From the NCBI GenBank assembly GCA_902797705.1, contig CADBTX010000299.1, positions 1 to 11,472 of the forward strand: 11,472 nt of DNA, in the 5' to 3' direction. Positions 1 to 6,325 of this stretch are shown here, in pieces. The stretch's first letter is position 1. The number at the start of each line of letters is the position of its first letter. The notes below the pieces were generated by a model, which had not been told where the DNA came from, did no database searches, and worked only from the letters and a program-made list of their open reading frames with translations. This DNA comes from an uncultured Lachnospiraceae bacterium (GTDB taxonomy: Bacteria; Bacillota; Clostridia; Lachnospirales; Lachnospiraceae). A program made the position numbers and the translations under genes.

Positions 1-235
1 CCCAGGGCCTGTACACACAGGCTGTGAGCTTTATGATGGAATTAACGGCGACACTTACAACTGATGAAGATAGGATGAACAGCCCCTTTTTTTTATCGAT
101 GCACCAGTAGATAAAGGCGGGGAACACCATGAGATAAGCTGTGGCAAAGTGTGATATCCACAGCATGAAAGGTGTCCATGCATCACCAATGGAGTTTCTG
201 AAATCCTGAAGGAAAAGTAAGTAATCGATGTCCAT
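1..235 (-). CDS. PAP2-family membrane phosphatase, N-terminal part (cut by window edge)
   Basis: Read from an ATG at 235-233 on the minus strand, the frame stays open to the window edge (78 codons). An AGGAG ribosome binding site lies at 246-242, six bases before the start. The peptide begins MDIDYLLFLQDFRNS and has hydrophobic segments at about residues 22-45 and 51-68. It ends in K-L-T-A-C-V-Y-R-P (residues 69-77), which fits the first PAP2 phosphatase signature, K-x6-R-P. Family members are integral membrane phosphatases acting on lipid phosphates or pyrophosphates such as undecaprenyl pyrophosphate. The later PSGH and SRxxxxxHxxxD motifs would lie outside the window, so activity and substrate cannot be judged. 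The gene starts 11 bases after the potassium channel gene and is probably co-transcribed with it. Confidence 0.8.
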   Translation of the reverse strand, partial: MDIDYLLFLQDFRNSIGDAWTPFMLWISHFATAYLMVFPAFIYWCIDKKKGLFILSSSVVSVAVNSIIKLTACVYRPW

Positions 236-246
236 ATCCTGCTCCT

Positions 247-666
247 TTATTTGAACCTGTAATTCTGAACCTTTTCGGACAGATCCCTAAGCTCCTCCGG
301 AGTAAGCTCCGGAAGCCGTTCCAGTTTGTCAAAAAAAGCCGAGAGTGTTTCCTGCTGCCTTATGGACAGGATCTCGTTATAATAATTAACCACTACCGCT
401 GTGAGCATTGCTATGATTATGGAGGAATAGATGGTCACCACAACGGAGATCAGCTTCGCCAGCGGCGTATGGACCACGATATCCCCGAATCCTGCGGTGG
501 ATACAACTGCGTAGCAGTACCAGATGGCATCTTCGAAGGTTGTTATCCCGGGTTCAAAAATAAGTATCAGAAGGGCGCAGATGAAAACGAAGATAAGATA
601 GGAATACAGCAGTCTGTTTGCGCCTGTTTCCCTGAAAATAAAGCGAAGTGTTTTTATCTTTAACAT
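247..666 (-). CDS. Two-TM potassium channel (ion channel pore domain protein)
   Basis: This 139-residue protein has the layout of a minimal K+ channel. TM1 is at about residues 20-37, then a pore helix with the filter T57-A-G-F-G-D62, then TM2 at about 71-95. A charged, partly helical C-terminal tail (about 97-139) follows, too short for an RCK/TrkA domain. The filter differs from canonical TVGYGD at the second and fourth positions. The Tyr-to-Phe change is common in bacterial channels; Ala at the second position is less usual. The ATG (666-664) has an upstream GGGGGA that can serve as ribosome binding site. The PAP2 phosphatase gene follows 11 bases downstream, and its ribosome binding site abuts this gene's stop, which suggests translational coupling. 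The family call is firm; ion selectivity is inferred. Confidence 0.85.
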   Translation of the reverse strand: MLKIKTLRFIFRETGANRLLYSYLIFVFICALLILIFEPGITTFEDAIWYCYAVVSTAGFGDIVVHTPLAKLISVVVTIYSSIIIAMLTAVVVNYYNEILSIRQQETLSAFFDKLERLPELTPEELRDLSEKVQNYRFK

Positions 667-705
667 GATTCCCCCTTATGCTGCCTTTTTTGGCGCTTTT
701 AATCC

Positions 706-711
706 ATTATA
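706..711 (-). promoter_or_regulatory. Candidate -10 box for the potassium channel / PAP2 operon
   Basis: On the minus strand the sequence reads TATAAT, a perfect -10 hexamer 39 bases before the channel ATG. There is no good -35 hexamer 16-18 bases upstream (TGAAAT is the best at 17). A small CCCC-CGGT-GGGG hairpin directly upstream lies between this promoter and the divergent one of the chloride channel gene. Confidence 0.4.
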
Positions 712-751
712 GCCCCCGGTGGGGATTATTTCATTTATTTCGGGTGTTATT

Positions 752-781
752 TTGGATTTTTTTGCTGTCATTAAGTATAAT
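752..781 (+). promoter_or_regulatory. Candidate promoter of the ClC gene
   Basis: A perfect TATAAT (776-781) lies 67 bases before the ClC start. A weak -35 (TTGGAT, 752-757) sits 18 bases upstream of it. The -10 is convincing; the -35 matches only half the consensus. Confidence 0.45.
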
Positions 782-848
782 CCCTGTCAGAGGGAGTTTT
801 TGCCGGATACTTTAGACAGGGAAGACCGGTTCTTTTGGAGGAAAAGAA

Positions 849-2093
849 ATGACCAGGATAGTGAACGATGCGAAAATAATGGTTCTTACCGCACTGCTTG
901 GCAGTGCAGCGGGTCTTGTTATATGGTGCTTTCTTAAGGCGGTGAGCATATGTTCCGTTTTTTTATGGGAAAAGATACCGGATATCACCGGAATATCCTT
1001 CATTCCGCTGGTTTTCTGCGTGCTTTTCGGGCTGGCGGTAGGTGTGCTCCACCGGAAATACGGAGATTATCCCGAGGAATTAAGCGAGGTGATGGGAAAG
1101 ATCAAAAAGGACAAGTATTACGATTATCATCCGATAGCCGTCATGATGATCTGCGCCTTTTTCCCTCTTGTTCTCGGTGCGAGTGTGGGCCCCGAGGCGG
1201 GACTCACCGGTATTGTGGCAGCTCTCTGTTACTGGATCGGAGACAACGTATCATTTGCGAAGAGTAACGCAGCGATGTTTTCGGAGATAGGCGAAACCGT
1301 TACTCTGGGACAGCTTTTCCATTCGCCTCTTTTCGGTATCCTGGCTGTGGAGGAGGGAGATGAGGGATCGGATGAAGGGGGCAAAGCATCCCTGTCCCGG
1401 GGAAATAAGCTCCTTCTTTACGGTATTTCAGCGGGAACCGGTTTCCTCGTCGTGGGCCTTATGAATCGTTTGCTCGGACCCGCAATGGAGGGATTTCCGT
1501 CGTTTTCGGGGGTAGCTCCGGTGAAGGAGGACTATTTCTCCGCATTGATCTATATCCCTGTGGGACTGATAGTATTTCTTTTCTTTGAGCTCTGTGAAAA
1601 GCTCACGGCGAAGATCGCCGGGAAAACCCCTGTGGTCATAAGGGAAGTGATCTCCGGAACCCTGGCAGGCATTATGGTGCTTATCTTTCCTGTTGCAATG
1701 TTCTCAGGGGAAGAGGAGATGGCGGAGATGATGGGGACCTTTACTGCTTATACTCCCCTGTTTCTCGCCGGCATTTGTATCGTAAAGATCCTTATGACCA
1801 CTTTCTGCATCAATTTCGGGATGAAGGGGGGACATTTCTTCCCTCTGATATTCTCCTGCACCTCCATGGGAATGGCTCTGTCAACACTTATCTTCACTTC
1901 GGATCCTATGTCGCATGCGGCTTTTGCCGCTGCAACAGTGACGGCCACGGTTCTTGGAGCCCAGATCAAAAAGCCCTTTGCAGTGTCCTTGCTGCTTCTT
2001 CTCTGTTTCCCCTTAAATACCCTTTTCTGGATATTCTTCTGCGCTGCTGTGGGTGCCCGGGTTATGAAGCCCCGCCCCTCTGACGCAGCATGA
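849..2093 (+). CDS. ClC-family chloride channel/transporter
   Basis: This is a 414-residue polytopic membrane protein with many hydrophobic segments. Two ClC signatures are visible. G110-A-S-V-G-P-E-A-G118 corresponds to the GxxGPEGP-type selectivity segment, with Glu116 at about the position of the gating/proton-coupling glutamate. G324-M-K-G-G-H-F-F-P332 corresponds to the second anion-binding segment (GGxFxP). The signatures are divergent (GPEAG rather than GREGP), as in the 'ion channel protein' branch of the family, so transporter versus channel and chloride versus fluoride preference cannot be settled here. No cytoplasmic CBS domains are present. An acidic, Gly-rich loop (about 168-178) looks species-specific. 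A GGAGG ribosome binding site (837-841) precedes the ATG by 7 bases. The TetR gene follows after 153 bases with its own operators, so co-transcription is not implied. Confidence 0.85.
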   Translation: MTRIVNDAKIMVLTALLGSAAGLVIWCFLKAVSICSVFLWEKIPDITGISFIPLVFCVLFGLAVGVLHRKYGDYPEELSEVMGKIKKDKYYDYHPIAVMMICAFFPLVLGASVGPEAGLTGIVAALCYWIGDNVSFAKSNAAMFSEIGETVTLGQLFHSPLFGILAVEEGDEGSDEGGKASLSRGNKLLLYGISAGTGFLVVGLMNRLLGPAMEGFPSFSGVAPVKEDYFSALIYIPVGLIVFLFFELCEKLTAKIAGKTPVVIREVISGTLAGIMVLIFPVAMFSGEEEMAEMMGTFTAYTPLFLAGICIVKILMTTFCINFGMKGGHFFPLIFSCTSMGMALSTLIFTSDPMSHAAFAAATVTATVLGAQIKKPFAVSLLLLLCFPLNTLFWIFFCAAVGARVMKPRPSDAA

Positions 2094-2169
2094 TCTGTGG
2101 TGGTGACAAGATCTTTTGACCCCAAATCATGGAATAAGACACGTAAAATCCCTGATATATTGACAGAAA

Positions 2170-2185
2170 GTAAACAATCGTTTAC
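2170..2185. promoter_or_regulatory. Palindromic operator 1 upstream of tetR-like gene
   Basis: GTAAACAATCGTTTAC is a near-perfect 16-bp palindrome (7-bp arms GTAAACA/CGTTTAC, one central mismatch pair). Its exact reverse complement recurs at 2215-2230, with centres 45 bp apart. Paired palindromes flanking a TetR gene's promoter are the usual sign of autoregulation. Confidence 0.75.
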
Positions 2186-2207
2186 TCTAATTTGAGACAC
2201 GGATCTG

Positions 2208-2213
2208 TATACT
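2208..2213 (+). promoter_or_regulatory. Candidate -10 box of tetR-like gene
   Basis: TATACT sits between the two palindromes, so that transcription would start at about 2220, inside operator 2. There is no good -35 at 16-18 bp. A TTGACA occurs at 2160-2165, but it is too far from this box and its own -10 position reads only TACTCT. The exact promoter is therefore uncertain. Confidence 0.35.
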
Positions 2214-2214
2214 C

Positions 2215-2230
2215 GTAAACGATTGTTTAC
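2215..2230. promoter_or_regulatory. Palindromic operator 2 upstream of tetR-like gene
   Basis: GTAAACGATTGTTTAC is the exact reverse complement of the element at 2170-2185. It ends 16 bases before the TTG start codon and would overlap the transcription start, so bound repressor should block initiation. Confidence 0.75.
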
Positions 2231-2246
2231 TTTTCTGGGGGATGGC

Positions 2247-2840
2247 TTGAATAACACGAAGGAAAGGATACTGATGGTCTCTCTTAAGCTTTTTGCAGAG
2301 AGGGGCTTTGATGCGGTAAGTACCGGCATTATCGCGGAAAAACTGGGTATAACCAAGGGCGCGCTTTACAGGCACTTCCGGAGTAAAAGAGAGATATTTG
2401 ACTCCATAGTGGAGAGAATGTATGAGTACGACAGCGGCAGAAGATGGCAGGATGATCTGAAGCCGGAGGGAAGTGCCGGGGTCCCGGGGTTCGCAGCATA
2501 TGTGCTCCGCCAGTTTGATTTCTGGACGGAGGACGAATTTGCTCTCTATTTTAGAAGGATGGTTTCCTTAGAGCAGTTCAAGAGCCCGGAGATGACGAAG
2601 ATGTATCAGGATGTTATAGCTATGGGCCCGTTTAAGTATCTGTCCTTCCTAATTTCCGACATGATAAAGAGCGGCCGGATGAATAAGAGGGCGAGAGATA
2701 TGGGGGCCCCGGCCCTTGCACTGGAATTATATTCCCCGCTTTTTCTATCCATCAGCCTTTCCGACGGAGGAGGGGACAGGGAAAAGCTGAAAGAGGATCT
2801 TATTATTACGGTAAGGGGATTTCAGCAGAGATACAGCTGA
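2247..2840 (+). CDS. TetR/AcrR-family transcriptional repressor
   Basis: A 197-residue protein with a canonical N-terminal TetR helix-turn-helix. The first helix begins at NNTKERIL, and the recognition region is about residues 24-42 (GIIAEKLGITKGALYRHF). The variable C-terminal ligand domain gives no hint of effector. I chose the TTG at 2247 because a GGGGGA (2237-2242) precedes it and it keeps the whole first helix. An in-frame TTG further upstream (2223) lies inside operator 2, and the first ATG (2274) would cut into helix 1. Two 16-bp palindromes directly upstream point to autorepression. Neighbours are a ClC channel upstream and a secreted protein downstream. No copy of the palindrome was seen at the microcompartment promoters, so this is probably not the pathway regulator. 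Confidence 0.88.
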   Translation: MNNTKERILMVSLKLFAERGFDAVSTGIIAEKLGITKGALYRHFRSKREIFDSIVERMYEYDSGRRWQDDLKPEGSAGVPGFAAYVLRQFDFWTEDEFALYFRRMVSLEQFKSPEMTKMYQDVIAMGPFKYLSFLISDMIKSGRMNKRARDMGAPALALELYSPLFLSISLSDGGGDREKLKEDLIITVRGFQQRYS

Positions 2841-2849
2841 TCCCTCAGG

Positions 2850-2886
2850 TTAAGGAAATCTTCCGTCTCCCTTTTTGTTTCCTTAA
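2850..2886. repeat. Inverted repeat between tetR-like gene and secreted protein gene
   Basis: TTAAGGAAA (2850-2858) and TTTCCTTAA (2878-2886) form a perfect 9-bp inverted repeat with a 19-base loop, starting 10 bases after the tetR stop. No T-run follows, so it is a poor intrinsic terminator. The right arm overlaps the putative -35 of the next gene. Confidence 0.4.
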
Positions 2887-2903
2887 TGAAAAAATGTTAT
2901 TAT
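2875..2903 (+). promoter_or_regulatory. Candidate promoter of the secreted-protein gene
   Basis: TTGTTT (2875-2880), a 17-base spacer and TATTAT (2898-2903) form a plausible sigma-A promoter. It would place the transcription start at about 2910, on or next to the second ATG of the gene, giving little or no leader. Confidence 0.35.
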
Positions 2904-2910
2904 GGGTTCT

Positions 2911-3459
2911 ATGAAAAAATGGACAGGGTTAAAAAGAATATTGCCTCTTCTTTTAAGCTGCACCCTTGTGTTTTCCACACCGGTGTATGCTTCTTCTGAC
3001 AGGTTTACCATTTTCAGGGTTCCCTGTTATGACGGTTTCAAGTCATATGAGAGGGGTATCCTTGAAAACGGAAGATGTATCTTTCATAAGAATACCAGGC
3101 AGTATGAACTTCAGAAAATGGCCCAGTCCACAAAGACCGGTTTCCGGATGGTAAACCGGCGCTATCTTGTTGCCGTGGGTTCCCGTTTTACCGAAGATAT
3201 AGGGCAGTATGTCACCATAGTACTAAAGAACGGAAAGAGGATACCCTGCATCGTTGGGGATCTGAAGGCCGATAAGGACACCGATGAGTCCAATACCTTC
3301 ACAAAAAACGGCTGCTGCTCCGAATTTATCGTAGATATAAGAAGACTCGGTGAAGACCTGAAGGATGGAGGGGATATCTCCGAGTACAAGCAGTCATGGG
3401 ATTCTCCCGTGTCCGCCATCATAGTTCACGATCAGAACGTCTTTTCCGACACCGAATAA
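2911..3459 (+). CDS. Small secreted protein of unknown function
   Basis: From the ATG at 2911 the product is 182 residues. A second in-frame ATG at 2902 would add three residues; neither start has a good Shine-Dalgarno sequence. MKKWTGLKRI plus a hydrophobic core (11-22) and V-Y-A (25-27) is a classic Sec signal peptide, with cleavage expected after Ala27. The mature part is about 155 residues with five cysteines. Its central part (about 85-150) reads like a beta-rich domain: YLVAVGSRF, VTIVLKNGKRIPCIVGD, then a polar DKDTDESN turn and EFIVDI. I have an impression of similarity to uncharacterised double-psi-barrel-like secreted domains in clostridia, but I cannot name a family. No catalytic motif is evident. 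It lies alone between the tetR-like gene and a hairpin-rich intergenic region. Confidence 0.65.
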   Translation: MKKWTGLKRILPLLLSCTLVFSTPVYASSDRFTIFRVPCYDGFKSYERGILENGRCIFHKNTRQYELQKMAQSTKTGFRMVNRRYLVAVGSRFTEDIGQYVTIVLKNGKRIPCIVGDLKADKDTDESNTFTKNGCCSEFIVDIRRLGEDLKDGGDISEYKQSWDSPVSAIIVHDQNVFSDTE

Positions 3460-3475
3460 ATCCCTACATAGGCTT

Positions 3476-3602
3476 CCCCCTTTTTGGGGCAAAACATTCC
3501 GGTGGAATGTTTTGAATGGCGTTTAGCAGTGCTATGCACTGCTGCCATCGGTAAGCTGTCAGCCCGAAGGGCTGACTGATGAGGGTTAGAACTCATCCCC
3601 TC
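3476..3602. repeat. Cluster of five hairpins, possible dispersed intergenic repeat
   Basis: Five short inverted repeats lie in a row. They are CCCC/GGGG around 3476-3489; AAAACATTCC-GGT-GGAATGTTTT at 3491-3513 (10-bp perfect stem); AGCAGTGC-TAT-GCACTGCT at 3525-3543 (8 bp); GTCAGCCC-GAA-GGGCTGAC at 3558-3576 (8 bp); and GATGAG/CTCATC at 3578-3597. Loops of three bases in the middle stems make them very stable. There is no tRNA or rRNA signature and no gene on either strand that I would defend. The second hairpin ends in TTTT and may terminate the secreted-protein transcript. The modular structure is like that of REP/MITE-type dispersed repeats or a structured RNA. I see no terminal inverted repeats. 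Confidence 0.6.
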
Positions 3603-3624
3603 AAAATTAAAGCACAGAACAAAA

Positions 3625-3665
3625 CCACAAAATCCCACAAAATTCTCCTTGACAAACCACATAAT
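3625..3665. promoter_or_regulatory. Phased CCACAWAAT direct repeats at the dehydratase promoter
   Basis: CCACAAAAT at 3625-3633, CCACAAAAT at 3635-3643 and CCACATAAT at 3657-3665 start 10 and then 22 bases apart, roughly one and two helical turns. The third copy lies in the promoter spacer. Same-face direct repeats abutting the -35 suggest a regulator site, but the A-rich context lowers confidence. Confidence 0.4.
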
Positions 3666-3677
3666 ATCAAATATAAT
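3649..3677 (+). promoter_or_regulatory. Perfect consensus sigma-A promoter of the dehydratase/activase unit
   Basis: TTGACA (3649-3654), a 17-base spacer and TATAAT (3672-3677) match the consensus at all twelve positions. The start would be at about 3684, leaving a ~98-base leader. That leader contains the shared element at 3698-3712 and a GC-rich 7-bp hairpin (3733-3750, two wobble pairs). Such a strong promoter on a catabolic operon implies control by repression or by the leader. Confidence 0.85.
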
Positions 3678-3697
3678 CCAACAGAAAGCATTTTTGG

Positions 3698-3712
3698 TGG
3701 ACTTATACCTGT
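3698..3712. promoter_or_regulatory. Shared operator-like element, copy 1
   Basis: TGGACTTATACCTGT matches the reverse complement of 7218-7232 at 14 of 15 positions. It begins 20 bases after the -10 box, so about +14 to +28. Its equivalent at the aldolase promoter has the same relative position but opposite orientation. That favours a DNA-binding site over an RNA structure. Confidence 0.6.
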
Positions 3713-3782
3713 TTGATGACCTGGATGTTTGGGGCTGCCCTTTGGCGGCTTCTTAAGAGATGCAAGCATTTGAAAGGATCAA

Positions 3783-6323
3783 ATGAGGGATATGAGTACA
3801 TTCAATACCACGCGTACCGCGAAATCTCCGCGTATAGACGGTCTTATTAAGGAACTGTATGCAAAGATGCCTGAAGTAGAGGCTGCAAGAGCGGTTCTTA
3901 TCACTGAAAGCTACAAAGAGACCGAAAATGAGCCTATGGTGATGCGGAGGGCACATGCTTTCGAGCACATCCTCGATAATATTCCCATAATAATCAGAGA
4001 TAACGAGCTTATAGTCGGTTCCACCACCATTGCCCCCAGGGGCTGCCAGACTTACCCGGAATTTTCCTATGCCTGGCTGGAGCCGGAGTTCGAGACTCTT
4101 GACAGCCGTGAAGCAGATCCCTTTTACATTTCCGATGAAACAAAGGAGACCCTTAAAAAGGTGCATCCTTACTGGAAGGGGAAGACCAGCAGCGAGCTTG
4201 CGGAGTATTACATGACTCCTGAGACCAGGATGGCCATAAAGCACAATGTTTTCACCACGGGTAATTATTTTTACAACGGGGTGGGACATATCACGGTTAA
4301 ATACTGGGAGATCCTTGAAAAGGGCTTTGAGGGTAAGATCCGCGACATAGAGGAGGAACTCTCAAAGTGTGAGATCACCGACGGAGACTATGAGAGGAAG
4401 CACTACCTTCTCAGCGCCATGATCATAAGCTGCAGGGCTGTGATCCGCTATGCGGAGCGATACGCTGCCCTTGCGGAGGAAATGGCTGCAAAGGAAGGGA
4501 ACGAGACTAGACGTAAGGAACTTAAGGCCATAGCCGCAAACTGCAGGAATGTGCCGAGAAAGGGTGCGGGGAGCTTCTATGAAGCCTGCCAGTCATTCTG
4601 GTTCCTTCAGCAGCTGATACAGCTGGAATCCAGCGGACACTCCATATCTCCCGGACGTTTTGACCAGTATATGTATCCCTATTACAAAAAGGATCTTGAG
4701 GAAGGAAGGATAACAAGGGACCAGGCCCAGGAATACCTTGACTGTGTATGGGTCAAGTTCAATGACCTGAATAAGTGCCGTGACGCGGCTTCGGCCAAGG
4801 GCTTTGCCGGTTATTCACTTTTCCAGAATCTGACTGTCGGCGGTATGACGGTGGACGGAAAGGACTCCAGCAACGATCTGACCCTCATGTGCATCTGGGC
4901 TGAGGACAATGTCCATCTTCCGGCGCCCTCCCTGTCCTTAAGGGTGTGGAATCTCACTCCCGCTGAGGTTATGAGGGAAGCTGCGGCTCTCACCAGGACC
5001 GGAATGGGAATGCCTGCATACTATAACGACGAGGTGATAATCCCCTCCATGATGGCAAGGGGCATCAGCGAAGCGGATGCCAGGGATTATGACATCATAG
5101 GCTGTGTTGAGCCCCAGAAGGGCGGAAAGACCATGGGCTGGCATGACGCCGCTTTCTTCAATATGTGCAGGCCCCTGGAATTTGTCTTCTCAAACGGCTA
5201 TGAGGATGGAGAAAGGGTCAGCATACAGACCGGGGAATTAAATGAGCTCAAAACCTTTGAGGATTTCTGGGACGCCTATAAAAAGCAGATGGATTATCAG
5301 ATAAAACTTCTGGTGAATTCCGATAATTCCATAGATCAGGCCCATGCGGAAAGAGTGCCCCTGCCATGGCTGTCCTGTATGGTGGATGACTGTATAAAGA
5401 GAGGACTTACCACGGAGCAGGGCGGAGCCGTGTATAACTTTACCGGGCCCCAGTGCTTCGGTATCGCGAATGCGGCGGATTCTCTCTACGCCATAAGGGA
5501 GCTCGTGTATAACAGGCGTTACATAACTCTTGAAGAGTACAGAAGGGCCATGGTCCTTAATTTCGGCAAAGGCCTTGACGCCGTGTCCACAGCCAATATT
5601 GCTTCGGCGGTGGCAAGGGAGATGACAAGAGACGGGAAAACGCTTTCTGAAGATGAGATCGCCCTGATAATAGCTAATGTCCGGAAGTCTGTTACGGATG
5701 AGGACAGGAGGAAGTTCCAGGCTCTTCTGGATGAGATAGATGCTCTTCCGAAGTACGGAAATGACATTGAGGAGGTGGATTTCTTTGCCAGGGAGACGGC
5801 GTATCTATATACAAAGCCGCTTAACACCTATAAGAATCCGAGAGGCGGAGTTTTCCAGGCCGGTATCTACCCTGTTTCCGCAAATGTGCCTCTGGGAGAG
5901 CAGACCGGAGCCACTCCTGACGGGCGTCTGGCCCACACTCCGGTGGCGGACGGCATAGGCCCCATGGCGGGGCGCGATGTGAACGGCCCCACGGCCACGG
6001 CTAATTCGGTGGCCCGCATAGACCACGGCATTGCCTCCAACGGGACCCTTTTGAACCAGAAATTCCATCCCTCCGCACTGCAGGGGGAGAAGGGACTTGC
6101 GGACTTTGGAAATCTAATACGGACCTATTTTGACAATAAGGGCATGCATATGCAGTTCAATGTCATCGATAGGGAGACCCTTATTGACGCCCAGAAGAAT
6201 CCCGATAAATACAGGGCTCTGGTGGTGAGGGTGGCCGGATATTCCGCTCTTTTCACAACCCTGTCAAAGAATCTTCAGGACGACATCATAAGGCGTACCG
6301 AGCAGACCGCTATTCTGGAGTGA
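3783..6323 (+). CDS. B12-independent propanediol/glycerol dehydratase, glycyl radical enzyme
   Basis: An 846-residue glycyl radical enzyme, expected to dehydrate 1,2-propanediol to propionaldehyde. The thiyl-radical cysteine is C441 in I-I-G-C-V-E-P, with the dehydratase-type E443 two residues on. The glycyl radical site is G819 in RVAGYSALF. Other residues line up with those known from the Clostridium butyricum glycerol dehydratase: H169, H286 (GHSISPGRFDQY) and D455. The GCVEP motif argues against pyruvate formate-lyase (paired Cys). The gene context favours propanediol over choline or glycerol. AAAGGA precedes the ATG at 3783; an in-frame ATG at 3792 is an alternative. No terminal encapsulation peptide is evident. 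The stop overlaps the GGAG of the activase gene's ribosome binding region, so the two are probably translationally coupled. Confidence 0.93.
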   Translation: MRDMSTFNTTRTAKSPRIDGLIKELYAKMPEVEAARAVLITESYKETENEPMVMRRAHAFEHILDNIPIIIRDNELIVGSTTIAPRGCQTYPEFSYAWLEPEFETLDSREADPFYISDETKETLKKVHPYWKGKTSSELAEYYMTPETRMAIKHNVFTTGNYFYNGVGHITVKYWEILEKGFEGKIRDIEEELSKCEITDGDYERKHYLLSAMIISCRAVIRYAERYAALAEEMAAKEGNETRRKELKAIAANCRNVPRKGAGSFYEACQSFWFLQQLIQLESSGHSISPGRFDQYMYPYYKKDLEEGRITRDQAQEYLDCVWVKFNDLNKCRDAASAKGFAGYSLFQNLTVGGMTVDGKDSSNDLTLMCIWAEDNVHLPAPSLSLRVWNLTPAEVMREAAALTRTGMGMPAYYNDEVIIPSMMARGISEADARDYDIIGCVEPQKGGKTMGWHDAAFFNMCRPLEFVFSNGYEDGERVSIQTGELNELKTFEDFWDAYKKQMDYQIKLLVNSDNSIDQAHAERVPLPWLSCMVDDCIKRGLTTEQGGAVYNFTGPQCFGIANAADSLYAIRELVYNRRYITLEEYRRAMVLNFGKGLDAVSTANIASAVAREMTRDGKTLSEDEIALIIANVRKSVTDEDRRKFQALLDEIDALPKYGNDIEEVDFFARETAYLYTKPLNTYKNPRGGVFQAGIYPVSANVPLGEQTGATPDGRLAHTPVADGIGPMAGRDVNGPTATANSVARIDHGIASNGTLLNQKFHPSALQGEKGLADFGNLIRTYFDNKGMHMQFNVIDRETLIDAQKNPDKYRALVVRVAGYSALFTTLSKNLQDDIIRRTEQTAILE

Positions 6324-6325
6324 GT

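Noticed and set aside
2094..2130. Intrinsic terminator after the ClC gene
   Set aside because: GATCT/AGATC with a 13-base loop and a short TTTT is only a 5-bp stem, too weak to call.
2223..2246. Upstream in-frame TTG start for the tetR-like gene
   Set aside because: It lies inside operator 2, has no ribosome binding site, and adds a non-conserved 8-residue tail. The TTG at 2247 has GGGGGA in front and starts at the usual place for the family.
2911..2980. Lipoprotein signal (LLSC) in the small secreted protein
   Set aside because: The residue two before Cys is Leu, not typical of a lipobox. The hydrophobic core continues past the Cys, and a clean V-Y-A cleavage site follows, so a standard Sec signal peptide is the better reading.
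3432..3662. A 76-codon minus-strand open frame across the hairpin cluster
   Set aside because: It consists largely of palindromic arms read in reverse, has no ribosome binding site, overlaps the dehydratase -35, and its composition is not protein-like. I treat it as a by-product of the repeat.
3733..3755. Attenuator or riboswitch in the dehydratase leader
   Set aside because: The 7-bp hairpin (3733-3750) contains two wobble pairs and is followed by TCTTAAG rather than a T-run. I recognise no riboswitch consensus in the ~98-base leader.
3783..3830. N-terminal encapsulation peptide on the dehydratase
   Set aside because: The RIDGLIKELYAKM helix has the right hydrophobic spacing, but it aligns with the core N-terminal segment of glycyl radical enzymes in general, with no linker before the catalytic domain.
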